DNA of 64,000 bases from Cristatella mucedo (taxonomy: Eukaryota > Bryozoa > Phylactolaemata > Cristatellidae): contig WPIO01000004.1 of assembly GCA_009760855.2 (NCBI GenBank), positions 10,411,501 to 10,475,500 on the forward strand, in the 5' to 3' direction. The translations under genes were made by a program, and so were the position numbers. The notes beneath the pieces were generated by a model. That model was not told the origin of the DNA. It did no database searches and saw only the letters and a list, made by a program, of their open reading frames with translations. Below are positions 1 to 11,200 of this stretch, one piece after another (position 1 is the first letter of the stretch; each line of letters starts with the position of its first letter).

Positions 1-57
1 GAGCCCACGACCTCAGCCAGACCTTGGTCGGGGCGAACACCTTACCGTTGGCCCAAA
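1..57 (-). mobile_element. SINE 1 head, cut by the window edge
   Basis: The minus strand reads TGGTTTGGGCCAACGGTAAGG and continues to the CTGAGGTCGTGGGCTC B-box region. The rest lies outside the window. Confidence 0.75.
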
Positions 58-217
58 CCAGGCAAGTCAGTCACATGCCAACTGGATGCTGAGATCTTAC
101 AAAAATTGCATCGAAAGTCTCCAGCAGAGCAAAAAATGTGATTATGAGCACATGCAACACAGACGCAAAATAGGTACTAGATAGATAAAAAATAGAAGTA
201 AGATACAAGATGCACGG

Positions 218-350
218 GTCTTTGAGAAAGGGTAAGGCGCTTGCATTTCATGACTAACGTGAGGGGTTCGAGTCCCGTTGCAGAGAGAAATCCCTGAGTG
301 TCTCCTGCAAGCGGAGCGACAGCTGCAGAAGTTCCGAAGCTGCCGCTTAA
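218..350 (+). mobile_element. SINE 2 copy, diverged
   Basis: GGTAAGGCGCTTGCATTTCA is followed by GGGGTTCGAGTCCCG (a B-box match) and a 'tgcagagagaaatccctgag' body, as in other family members. Confidence 0.6.
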
Positions 351-480
351 TCGACAAGGTCGTTGCATCAGCAGCGACCTTTACTTTTGTTTTACAGCTG
401 CAACGCAATAGACGTCGTCACAAAGCTCTGAAGGCGAAACTTAAAAGCGGTCGGTCAAGCGAGCATGTAGCGAGAGCGTC

Positions 481-522
481 GGAGCTCCTACTACGGAACT
501 CCTACTACGTAACTCCTACTAC
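481..522. repeat. 14-bp tandem repeat
   Basis: Three units of GGAACTCCTACTAC, differing at two positions, lie just before the CpG-rich block. Confidence 0.92.
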
Positions 523-559
523 GGACAGAGTAAGCAAGCCCCGATCGCCCAGTCCGCAG

Positions 560-1330
560 CGGCGGTAGCCTCCTCTGACCGGGCTACCGGGCCACACGGT
601 TATCAATTACTCCGGGCACGGCAGAAGAAGTGGATTCGCTCGAAGGACCAGCCAGCCAGCAGTCGAGCGGACGGGCTCGGACGATTGCAGGATGGTTAAG
701 AGCAAGAACGGTTAGATGCCGCCGCGCACCTGCCTCCTACGCTCGTTCGACCATCGGCAGTCGCCGCTCGTTGACGCGCACGGCTCTGCCCGCACTCAAG
801 CCGGCGAGAGTGCGTACGGTGCAGACAGGCAACGGCTGCGGCATGGCCGTTCCTCTGTCCGGTCGACTGGCACAAATGTCCGAGGGAGCGGAGGAGGAGC
901 GATCGGCGGGCGGAAAGCCTTCGGTCTGGGTCGCAGTAAGTAGTAGTTGTCCGACGCGAACAGCAGCGGCCGCGCAGAGCGACATCGGTCGATGGGAGCT
1001 CGGGCGATCGGTGGCTGCCTGCGGGAATTGTCTCCTGCACGAGCAGCCATCGATCGCTCGAGCCATCGATTGCTAACTTAGCAACCTACTAATACGGAGC
1101 GAGCGCTGCCAGGCAGCGGCCCGCGAAAGCAGCGATCTGCTCCGCTCCGCTCTCGAGGCGAGCGAGAGAACGCGGGAGTTGCCTCGGATGCCGCTCGAGC
1201 ACCAATGCCGCCAAAGGGGCCTTAGCGAAAATGGCGAGCACGCGAGAGCAGCCATCGCTCCGCGATGCTGCCTGAGCAGTGAGTAGCGACCCCCGTGCTT
1301 CTCGGGGGGGGGGCGGGGCGGGGGCGGGCG
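560..1330. promoter_or_regulatory. CpG-rich block, possible promoter island
   Basis: This stretch is markedly richer in G, C and CpG than its flanks and has many GAGCGAGCG-, TCGCTCG- and ATCGATCG-like words. Overlapping frames are open on both strands, as expected for GC-rich DNA, and none looks like a known protein. It could be the CpG island of a neighbouring gene or a GC-rich repeat. It ends in a G/C homopolymer-like run at about 1,302-1,330. Confidence 0.35.
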
Positions 1331-1599
1331 AAAGACTAAATTACAAGGCCTGCGTGCACAGGTGAACGGGAGCGGAAGGAGCATAAATTCCTGAAAAGCC
1401 ACTACGTACTCGGCTGTCTCAGCGCCATCACGGTCCATTACCCCAGCGACGGTATGAGTGGCTCTAATGGCAAAAAGACACTCACAGAAACGTTTGCATG
1501 CATGCAAGATTGTGGTCAGGTCTTTACGTGGATGAGTGGCGTCTTTAAAAATTAATACTGTTAGAAGAATAAGTCAATTAAAAGCCTCATATCTAGAGC

Positions 1600-1732
1600 A
1601 CCATTCGAACCCATGTGGGTTTCACCTCGCTTGCAGCGGCCGACAAAAGTTGCTTGCAGTAGGACTCGAACCCAAATCTTGGGTCATGATGTGCGAGCAC
1701 ATTACCGCTTGGCGAAAACCAAACCAAAACCA
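1600..1732 (-). mobile_element. SINE 2-like copy
   Basis: On the minus strand, GCCAAGCGGTAATGTGCTCG is followed by GGGTTCGAGTCCTACTGCAA. The B box GGTTCGAGTCC is a perfect match to the tRNA consensus, but the copy does not fold as an intact tRNA gene. Confidence 0.6.
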
Positions 1733-2514
1733 TGCAAGAACGTTGTCAGGATGGACTTTGTGCGTCTTGGCCTCAAATCACTCTAGCTTCTTTAGATCAA
1801 AGTAACCAACTCAAGAATGCGACTCACCTATCATTGTAAGCACCTTCTATTCGAAAAGCTCAATTGATTAACGGCCGTCAATGGTTCGACTACCGACAGC
1901 GATTAGAATATTTTTTGTGCCAAACCATCTGAAGATCGCTGGAATATTGGCGTTTAGACGCGTTAGAAAACAGGTACACTCCATAAGTATTACCATAATA
2001 TCAGTCGCTACGATGTATCTCGTGACGCTGTCGCCACGGCCAGCTAAGCTCTATAATCAAGTAACTGCTTGGACATCTCTTCATTGTTCTAGCAAATCTA
2101 CCGAGCTCAAACAAGTCAAGCTCTTAACATGCAGAAAGCTACTTTCCTAAACATTGTGTAGGTATTCTTTACAACGCTGGCAGCGCAGAAGCCGCCACTC
2201 CCAAAGATATGCTATAAGCGTGTGTCTGAGCAGCTGTTTTGAAATCATGGCTGCCTGCACGAACGTATCCCGAGTTTGCCTAAGCTTTGGGTAGTAGGGG
2301 CTGTGCGGCATCAAGGTTGCATCCAATCCACCGAATTCTAAGACGATGAGGACAACACACAAAAACTCGGTTGCTCACCAAACGAAGATCTTGGTCTCAC
2401 TGTTGCTATATGCTGTTCGCTATGAATTACTGTACGCTCTGTATTCGTTTGCCTACCACGGCAGCGTTTGAATCGGACATAATTACTGAAGCAAGATACT
2501 CGTCGCCTCTTCTG

Positions 2515-2700
2515 GCTCTTGGTCCAGGAGCCAGGTGCTCTCGAACTTCACAGCCCCGGGGGCGTGGGTTCGAGTCCTGCAGCGGGCGATCCTCAATCGA
2601 TAGCAGCGAGTCGGCGCTAGAGGGCGCTGGCGCTCTGCAGCAGCTCCGATTAACGAGGCATCCTTTGAATCAGCAGATCCTCCCAAGTGTTCGCGCGTAT
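2515..2700 (+). mobile_element. SINE 2 copy
   Basis: GGGCGTGGGTTCGAGTCCTG is followed by 'cagcgggcgatcctcaat' and a tail 'attaacgaggcatcctttga'. Confidence 0.65.
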
Positions 2701-3870
2701 CCCGCGTACGATGCACGGCACTAGTCGCGGAGGAAGGAAATCGCCTCTCGGAGGATAGCTTGACTAGCATATTTCTCCTAGTACATCCAGGCATCGAACG
2801 CGGAGAAGAGCGGCTCTTTTGCTGCTTGCGCTTAGGCAAAGGGAAGATGCTAGTCGGTCGTCTCGGAATTCTGTGACAAAGCATCAGCTACAATTTTGCT
2901 TTATTCTTCGCCGATAGCTACGCTCCAAACTCTGCATGGCAAAATGCCAGCCGACTTTATCAGCTACACCACGCTGTAAGCGATCGATGAATCGACGAAT
3001 CCGAAAGGCTGCCGAGGCAGGGCATCGCTATACAGAAAATACCGTCCTGCACTCAGTTTAGAGCGCTCTCGTACGCTAAGCGACGACGTCTGACGTCTCT
3101 CCGAGGCCGCTCCTCGAGCATCGGCTCGAGCTTCGAGCACTTCGTACCGAAGGCTTTTTACCAAAGGGAGCAGCGTGCACGAAGCGTGGTTCTGCATCCG
3201 GTTTGAGGCGGAATTCACCGGCTGGCGTTGCATTAACGACATTAACGTCTCCAAACACCGGATCTCGAAGAATAGTCTCCTTGTAAGCTGGGTTTTATCA
3301 GTCTCGTGCGCAGAGTAACTTTTCAGCTGAGGGAATATTTCTTGCCATGTGGCTACGTAGACTGGCAGCAGATAAATCGTCCATGATGCGTCTGACGCTC
3401 GCGGCGGCGAACATTTTGTCGATACCTCAAACGAGCATTGCGGCTAACATCGCTCGCTGCTCCTGTGTCATTTCGAGCTCCTTCGCGATGGAATGAGATC
3501 ACGAGTAGACGCAAGCGGAGGCTAGGCTCAACTGCCTTAGCTGACGGATGCTAGAAATCGCTAATAAAGCTTTAAATTAGTCTGTCTTGCAGTTTCATTC
3601 ACAGCCGAAACGCGTTTCTCAGTTCACGCTACGACATGTTCAATTAGCACTAGCTCTGCTGGAGAGCGATCTCAGACTGTACTCTTCAAATGAATCCTCT
3701 ATCTTCACTTCAGATCAGAATAAAACCTACCAAATACAATAAACCTAATAAAACCTACCATGCATGAATTAGTTTCGTTCATCAGTTTCATGCTGATCCA
3801 CAATTCCTGCAGATTGCCTCTGTATCGCTTCTGTTTAGCTACCGGAAAAGCTGCGTAAGAAACTCTCTCA
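2700..3870. other. Intergenic, nothing recognised
   Basis: Mixed-composition unique-looking DNA between a SINE 2 and LINE B, with a CpG-enriched part at 3,050-3,200. No frame, repeat or signal is recognised. Confidence 0.5.
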
Positions 3871-6720
3871 GTGCATCTCCGTCCGTAACTCCACAAAGCC
3901 ACAAAAACTATGTGCGTGCTACGCATGACAGTTTTGCATAGCGAACTCACAGCCTAAGCGGCTTTCGGTACGCATTCCGTAGCCAACAGACTTCGTCTCA
4001 CGCAACAAAGAGAAAGTGGGAAGCTAGAAGAGTAAGGAGAGCAGTTGAGGTAGTGAGTAACATGGAATTAGCAACTCAGGACGGCTGGAAACGATGTGCC
4101 GTGGTCGGCAGCAGGAGAGCATCTGTTCCACAGTCTAGAACCTGCACCGAAAAAGCTTCTGTCACCAACGGTCTTTAAGAGGAGGAATGGAACAGCTAAT
4201 ATATTGTCCATACAGGACCTGAGGGCGCGAGGAGGCTGAAACTGGTGCAGCTGTTCAGCTAGGTATGGAGACGCCAAGCCGTGGCGGGCCTTGTAGGTCA
4301 GCTTAAAAACTTTGCTGTGTATCCGTTGATCAAAAGGCAGCCATCCAAGTTCTTCAAGCAAAGGAGACGCACGGTCAAACCTCCGGGATTTGAAAACTAG
4401 CCTTGCAGTCATATTCATAGCCAGCTGCAGTGGCCTAGTGGCTTTTTTGGTAGCCAAGCCAAAAGGGAATTACAATAATCTAGCCAAGACAGAACTAAAG
4501 AGCTAGTTAAATTTTTTGTTAGCCACCGTGGAGGACAGTTCCTAGTACTAGATAGAGATCGGACGTGATGGTTAGCAGTGGAAGCAGTCTTCTGAACGAA
4601 GCTCATAAAATCTAGGCAGTTTTCGTAGACGTCACCTAAATTCCGAGCATGTGGTAATGGTTACACAACAGCATTACCTATTTGACGAGCAAAGCCTTCT
4701 AGTCCAGCCACGCGCTAAGGGTTTCCTTTGAGCAGCAGTTCAGTTTCATCGTCGTTTAGTATCAAGAAATTTTCCGACATCCCGGATAAAATGTCGACAA
4801 GGCAAGCATTCAGTTTATCAGTTGCTGCAGCAGATTATGACGGTTTGAATGACAAATACAGCTGAGTATCTTCAGCATAAAAGTGAAATCCTATTCCATG
4901 GGCCTTACTCACTTTTACCAGAGGTTGAGCATAAATAGAGAACACCAACGGACTGAGGACGGACCCTTGAGGAACTCCACGTATGACTGGTCTAGTGAAT
5001 GAGATCTGACCCTCACACGACACGGATTGAACATGATCGGACAAGTGCGATTTAAATCACGCCAGTGCACAGTTTTCCAGACCAATCGTTGTTCTCAATC
5101 GTTCAAGTAGGACATCGTGATCAATGGTATAGAATGCAGCTGATTGATCTAGCAGCGCCAGGGCACGTGACACTCCCGTCTTCGTTGCTGCATTGGACGC
5201 CATTGGTAATACGTAGGAGAGCAGTTTCAGTGGAGTGCTGCCGCTTGAACCCCGATTGAAACTTTTCTGACATTTTATCCCTTTCAATGTGTGCTACCAG
5301 CTGCTTAGTGGCAATTATTTCAAGAATCTTTGAAAAGAAAGGAAGACGGGAAACTGGGCACGACAAGAACCTCTGTATCTAATCCAGGCTTTTTTAAGTA
5401 TCGATCTAACGATGGCCGATTTGAAGGACTTGGGTACAACCTCTTTTCCAGAGAAGCATTAAAAATCTCGGTTATGGCTGGGCTCAGTGTTTTGCCATTG
5501 AAGACCACAGAGATGATGGCATAGGGTCTTAAGGAGACGAGTTCTTGCAGACACCTCGGAAAATCTTTTAAGGAAGGTCACAAGTTGCGATTCAGAAATT
5601 ACTTTAGTCGGAGGGGGCTTTACGGAGGTACGAATGTGCACACAATATTTTTAGTGAAGAAGGCTGAAAACTTTTAGGCTGAGCCGTTGATATCTGGGGA
5701 GTGAGACCTGTAAGCATTGGCCAGCTAATTCCTTACAGTCTTATAAATCTGTTTTCGGTCTGACTGGCAGGACTTCAGTTTTTGAGTGAAAAAAGAAGCC
5801 GAGACTTTTCTAAGCTTACGGGTGTAGACTCGAAGGAAGTCTTTTAAATTGACTAGATCTTCATTGGACCCAGACTTCTTTAAATGGCGTTCAAGCCTGA
5901 GCTTAACGCGAAGCATCTTTTGAAGTTTTTTTTATAAATTGAAAGAAATCTTCACGACTCTGTACATGGACAGCATTTACGGGAGCATGGTTGTGAAGAG
6001 CACTCCTAAGTGTCATGTTCACTGCATCGCTGAGGGTATCGAGGATGTCGGTCGAGTCTAGGTGCAGATCAAGAAGACCTGCATCACATACAGATACCAA
6101 AAATTTGTCTTGGTCAATGCTTTTTTTTAAAGTTACGTCCCTGGAAAAACTCGACATTACCCTGTATGTACAACAGAGCAAGAACAGTAAACGAGACCGG
6201 ACAATTATCCAAGAGGGTCAGCTGGCACACCACAAGATCAGTGGGGCAGACATCCTTAGCGATAAAGAGATCTAGGATATGGCCACCGACGTGAGTGGTG
6301 TGATTAACGTGTTGGCTGTTGCTAGGGTTTTCAACGTGAATGTTGAAATCTCCTGCAATCACTACCGCCCTGTCACACACAAATATTTTAGAGAGAAACT
6401 CCAAAAAATCTTCTATAAACCAGTTAAGACAGCCAGTAGGAGGTCAGTATATCACAACAGTGAGAGGCACTGTCTTTGATGAGGACCTGATTTCAAATTA
6501 TACAAACGATGGTCCATGCAAAAAACAGCATATTTTACAGCCGTACGATTCACAAACAATAATTGCAACCCCGCCACCAATCTTGTCAGATCGCATGTAC
6601 TCTCAAACAGGCAACTTTCATGACTGTATGACCAATGAAGCGCACAATGTGGCAACCTCGAATAGTTTGATTGTGAAAGGGGCGTCGACCGAGTGCTGAA
6701 CATAATGCTGGCCACGGGAG
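3870..6720 (-). mobile_element. LINE B: nearly full-length degraded CR1/L2-like retrotransposon
   Basis: On the minus strand, pieces of one ORF2-type protein follow in order but in shifting frames. First comes an endonuclease part with GDFNIHVE near 6,340-6,362. Then come reverse-transcriptase blocks: FQSGFKRQHSTETALL near 5,240-5,290, an AAFYTIDH-like block near 5,110-5,130, GVPQGSVLSPLVFSIYA near 4,925-4,985, and FYAEDTQLYL near 4,866-4,895. The usual catalytic YADD reads YAED, and several frameshifts and stops are present, so it is inactive. The C-terminal part, with SLLEELGWLPF-type and RLWNRC-type blocks, lies at 4,080-4,460. Two other copies (53.2-54.1 and 62.1-62.4 kb) share the 3' end. 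Confidence 0.85.
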
Positions 6721-6973
6721 TGAGCGTTGGGCTGAGAAAACTTGCTGACGCATGTAGTTACTTTCCCCTTGTGTAGGCGGGGAGGTTTATAGGGTGGTCT
6801 CGCCGACTAAAGGCACCGCCTCCACAAAAAGCCACGAGCATATCCTTGGCATCTATCGATTCTTGTGCAAAATTTAGCAGGACGTATAGTCTGGCTCGAC
6901 GGCGTAGCTGCCCAATCACTGCCCAATCGCTTTCGTCTTAACAACACCGGCTCCTTATCTAACTTCGAATCGA

Positions 6974-6977
<4 letters not shown>

Positions 6978-7043
<66 letters not shown>
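6978..7043. repeat. (CT)n microsatellite
   Basis: An uninterrupted CT array of about 65 bases. Confidence 0.98.
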
Positions 7044-7047
<4 letters not shown>

Positions 7048-7154
7048 GCTGGCACTAGCCTAACTCTCCGACCTCCTTGCAATGAGAGCTCTTCGACCTC
7101 CATGCACCTTCAGTGAGAGCTCGCGAACAACCCGCTTCCCAGCTTCCAGACGTC

Positions 7155-7625
7155 TTGACATTCCAAGCACTAAATTCCAGTCTTTTGGTGACTCGGGTCT
7201 TTGGCTCGCATACTCCGAAAGGCTGGAAATCGCTTCCGGCGATTGTCACCACCGGCAATGACCTTGGATCAACTAAGCGTCAGCTAAAGATGCACCGATT
7301 CCGCTCTGCTTTCCCTGCGTCCCGGTCGCATTGTCTGTTGTTCGCTCCCGTGCGCTCTACGTGCTTAACTAATAAGCAGAAGTCATTCGCCAGAGGTCCT
7401 ACGAATAGGCGGTCCCCGATTGTCTTTTAGTGCGCTTTAGCTCGCGCCGGCATAACATGCATGACGCTTGCCTTTGCGGGCATGTCTAGCACGATACGTA
7501 GATATATTGCATTAACTTTTAGATAATTATTGATTACTTTACAGCGAGGTTTAAAGCGCCTGGATAGAGATTCGGTTCTATTACAACACTATGCAACTGA
7601 CCTATTATTATTATTATTGCTCTGT
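7155..7625 (+). mobile_element. LINE A-like 3' end, degraded
   Basis: A diverged 'ttttggtgactcgggtctttggctcgcatactcc' block corresponds to the SFGDRAFSLHAP part of LINE A. At 7,545-7,620 the characteristic 3' end follows, with AAAGCGCCT, a TAGAGATT block and a (TAT)n tail. Confidence 0.6.
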
Positions 7626-7746
7626 TCTGAGGGTGACATACCGCAACGAAATACGCGCTCAAAAGTAGTTGGTTTTAATGAGCGGAACAGAGCGCCAAGC
7701 TTCGGAGAGCGTATACACAGTCCGAGGTAGTTGGGTTTGCCGGGGC

Positions 7747-7781
7747 GGGCTGCTACTGCTGATTAGTAGTAGTAGCAGCCC
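7747..7781. repeat. Perfect 11-bp hairpin
   Basis: GGGCTGCTACT and AGTAGCAGCCC are separated by 13 bases. A 51-bp imperfect direct repeat, with units at about 7,799 and 7,850, follows immediately. Confidence 0.9.
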
Positions 7782-8764
7782 AAACGGGCGGACTGCCCGT
7801 TGGGGTAACTCCCGAAGGCTTGCGGAGCCACCCCACGAGACGACGGCTCGTTCGGGTAACGCCCAAAGGCTTCGTCAGCCACCCGACGTAGCTGTGCGGT
7901 AGTGGGCACTGCAACCACTACTATGATGACCTACAACTTATTGCCGTACTTCGGCTTCGTGTTGCTCGATACGAAGCACTAGCTGGTTCCTCCGCTCGCC
8001 TCGCTATATTATAACAGCCGCAGCTCTAGAGACACTTCACAGCTCTTGGCAACTAGATTACTTTGCTGTCTAACCACTGCAATCAATTTCCTGCGCGCGA
8101 GGCGACGCGAAGTCAAAGTCATGCGCGTTCCAAAGAGATGCTGCCAAGCTCCGCTCCTCTGCATTCGATCAACCGTTTTGGGCCTGGGTACCTGGGTGGG
8201 TCTCTCACTTTAGCCATCCGAGCTGCGAAATCCGGTGCAAATCCTGCAGCAATGACGCCTTCTGCAAAATCCTCGATTGTTGGATTATCTTTAGTAGCTA
8301 ACAAGCGGCCCGTCTGAAGCGGCGTAGCGCCTCTAATGGTCAGCTGACCCAGAAGCAGACAGCTTCCATGGCGACTCAGACATCGTTCCAGCACTCCCCC
8401 TCCTAGATTTATGACATCGTAAATCTTTCGATGACTCTGCTTTGCACAGAGAAGACTTTAAATTCCATGCATGCTGTAGAAAGTTAATCACATAGCAGCT
8501 TCTGTTTGTCTGCGTTTTCCCGCGTATTTGAGGCTGCTTGACGGATGGCTTTTAATTGCAAAAGCCGCTGCAGATTTTGGCAATAAATTCGACTGCACTC
8601 GCTGGCCGAAACCATGCTAAGTTAAGCCATTTTTATTTACTATCTCGTTTACACGTTTCATGGGTTCAGCAGCCTGCAAACTATTTATCGCCTCGGAAAT
8701 TATGTATGCGGAAATGTTTAGTAAGTATTCGATCGATGCCGCTTTGTCGAAGTCACAAACGGGT

Positions 8765-9990
8765 CGTGGTGGTCCAGCTGAACTCATATATCAAAACTTC
8801 ACACCTTGCTAGTAAGTTCCAGTCTGGCTTTAGAGCTAATCACTCCACAGAGTCAGCATTGCTTAGGGTATACAATACCCTACTTAGGAATGCAGATATT
8901 GGTAGAGTGTCTGCTTGTTTTGCTCGATCTTTCGGCAGCTTTTGATACCATCGATCACAAAGTTCTTCTAGAGCGTCTCTTATCTCGCCTGGGCATCACT
9001 GGCACTGCTCTGCAATGGTTCAGGTCCTATCTCAGTGGGAGACTCCAGAGTATTGGCGTGAATAGACAAAGATCATCCGAGGTACCTCTGAAATATGAGG
9101 TACCTCAGGGCTCCGTGCTAGGTCCGGTTCTTTTCACGGTGTATACTCTCCCTCTTGCTGATGTGATTGCCAAGCACAATCTAGGCATTCACTTCTATGC
9201 GGATGACACTCAGTTGTACCTTTGCTTTGATCCCTCCAAGCCTTCGAGCACCTCAAATTCTCTCAACTCACTAGCTGCATGTATTGATGACATCCACACA
9301 TGGATGGCAGCAAATTTTCTAAAACTAAACGATAATAAAACTAACTTACTAGTTATGGGCAAACCCAGTGTGATTCAGAGATTGGAAAGGCTGACGCTCA
9401 AAATTGGCTCTGCCAGCATATCTCCTGCTGAATGAGCTCGAAATCTAGGTGTCATATTCCAAAGTGACCTCTCGTTAGACGACCACATCAGCTCCAAAGT
9501 CAAATCTGCCTACTTTCAGCTACATAACATTGCTAAAATTCGGGCTTGTTTAGATAAGGATACCACGTCCAAGTTGGTCCATGCATTCGTGACATCCTGT
9601 CTCGACTTCTGCAACTCACTGCTTGCTGGCCTACCGGCATGTGCGATCAGGCGATTGCAGCTGGTGCAAAACTCTGCAGCTAGGCTTGTCTGTCGTGAGC
9701 GTCGCAGTTGCCACATCACACCACTTCTCTCCGACCTGCACTGGCTACCAGTCAAGCAACGGATTGACTTCAAGGTTTTGTCACTCACTTTTAGGTCACT
9801 TCATTCTTTGGCTCCAGCCTATCTCTCAGATCTACTCCCAAGCATCTCAAGCATCAAACCAAAAAAGTACTGCCAGCATCTAAGAGCTCTCTTGCATGCC
9901 GTCGCAGGCTATGCAGAGCGAAACTCGAACTCACACTCGGGTCTCAGCAGTCAGCTCCCAATCTTCATCCGACCATTGCCTGTTTCAGCA
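8765..9990 (+). mobile_element. LINE A reverse-transcriptase fragment (CR1/L2-like)
   Basis: Best-preserved LINE in the window. An upstream frame carries KFQSGFRANHSTESALLRVY, then a frameshift near 8,880-8,920 leads into LLDLSAAFDTIDHKVLLERL, YEVPQGSVLGPVLFTVY and FYADDTQLYL. The catalytic YADD is at 9,196-9,207 and is intact. The frame is broken once by TGA at 9,433-9,435 and then continues with LGVIFQSDLSLDDHISSKV and RLVCRERRSCHITPLLSDLHWLP to about 10,000. The final 3' tail is missing or unrecognisable, so the copy is truncated and inactive. Confidence 0.9.
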
Positions 9991-10659
9991 GATACAAAAT
10001 TGCTGCATCGGTGCAACGGAGCTTAATCTTAATGCCAAGCTGGCGCTGCAGTTGCTACGTGCTCTGCCTCACTATCCCCCACCAAAGACTAAATGCCAAA
10101 CAACACCAGACACGGGGGGTCTACTTCATTGAACAAACCTACATGAACTTAACTCTACAGAGGACGACTCGATCGATATTTTCTTATTTCTCTCTCGATA
10201 CCATGTCCCCTGGCGTGTTTACAACTTTAATTCCGACTGACGGAACAGCTAGATATTTTTTAAGGAGTGACCTGCGTCAGGCACCATCTTTTCAGTTCAT
10301 CAGCATGCTACAGAAAACTAGTTCAAGGCATTCACTCAGAGCTTGAGAGGGAAAGTCTTAGCTGAACCTTGCGAATGAAATCTCAGCCCGAGCATCAGGG
10401 TTTTCTTAACTATTAGCGACTTAGCAGTCGTGAGATAGCGGCGATAGCTCAGATGAAAACCGGACGCCAAGCTAATGACAGGTAGCTATCTGCTCCTCTT
10501 AGTTGCTGGTGCCGACGAGTTGCCCAATGGCAATTCCGAGTGCTGAAGTCACATAAAGTCTCGAAATAACTGCTAGTTGCCTCGGGCACTCAATTCATCC
10601 ACATGCCAGCCACAGCATCAGCTAAGACACATCCACTTCTACATGCAAACAAGTTGCCA

Positions 10660-10795
10660 CCCTGGTTTGGCCCATTAGCAAGATGCTCCCCATTGAAGAC
10701 TAAGGTCGATGGCTCAAGGTCGTGGACTCCGGCTCTTGAGGTACCTGAATAGATTAAGTTTTCTTAAAGTGTCATTCAAATGAATCACATTAAAT
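10660..10795 (+). mobile_element. SINE 1 copy, diverged
   Basis: Starts with CCTGGTTTGGCCCATTAGC, has GGTCGTGGACTCC in the B-box position, and ends with a CCTGAATAGATTAAG and CAAATGAATC tail. Confidence 0.7.
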
Positions 10796-10977
10796 ATTCA
10801 ATCAGACTGCACCGATGAAGCATCCTGTTTCACTGCGTGATAAAGCCGATTGCAGTCAGCATCAGAAGAGAGCAACAGCCCCGAGATTGGCTGCCACGAA
10901 TGGTGCCAACTGAATCACATGGTCAGCCAGCTTTACTGTAGCAGGTAGGTGTGGCGGCTGCATATTGTCCACCGAGA

Positions 10978-11200
10978 TAATAATAATAGCACATTTGTTA
11001 GTGCCCTAGACAACTTAAGATCTCTTTCTCGGCATTTCCCATTTGCTGCAAAGGAAGCACGATCGAATGCTAAGTAGTGATAGCATGCTCAATGACCACA
11101 AGCATAACATGGTTATAGGTGTCACGCATGCATAAGGCCAGCATGCAAACATGGTTAGTGGCAGCATGCACGCACGGATGAGGCCCGAGTGACTACATCC
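10978..11200 (-). mobile_element. LINE A 3' end fragment
   Basis: On the minus strand the sequence matches the LINE A 3' untranslated region, with repeated GCATGCTGCCACTAACCATG-like words. It ends at an (ATT)n stub at 10,978-10,990. Confidence 0.75.

Noticed and set aside
630-1076. Open frames on both strands in the CpG-rich block
   Set aside because: They arise from composition. They are Arg/Ala/Ser-rich without any motif, and all frames are similarly open.
1620-1735. Possible tRNA gene
   Set aside because: A good B box is present, but no complete cloverleaf with anticodon and acceptor stem can be drawn, and similar heads recur in many SINE copies.
3870-6720. LINE B as a functional gene
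   Set aside because: Many frameshifts and stops, and the catalytic YADD reads YAED, so it is a dead copy.
7747-7900. CRISPR-like array
   Set aside because: Only two imperfect repeat units without regular spacers, in an animal genome.
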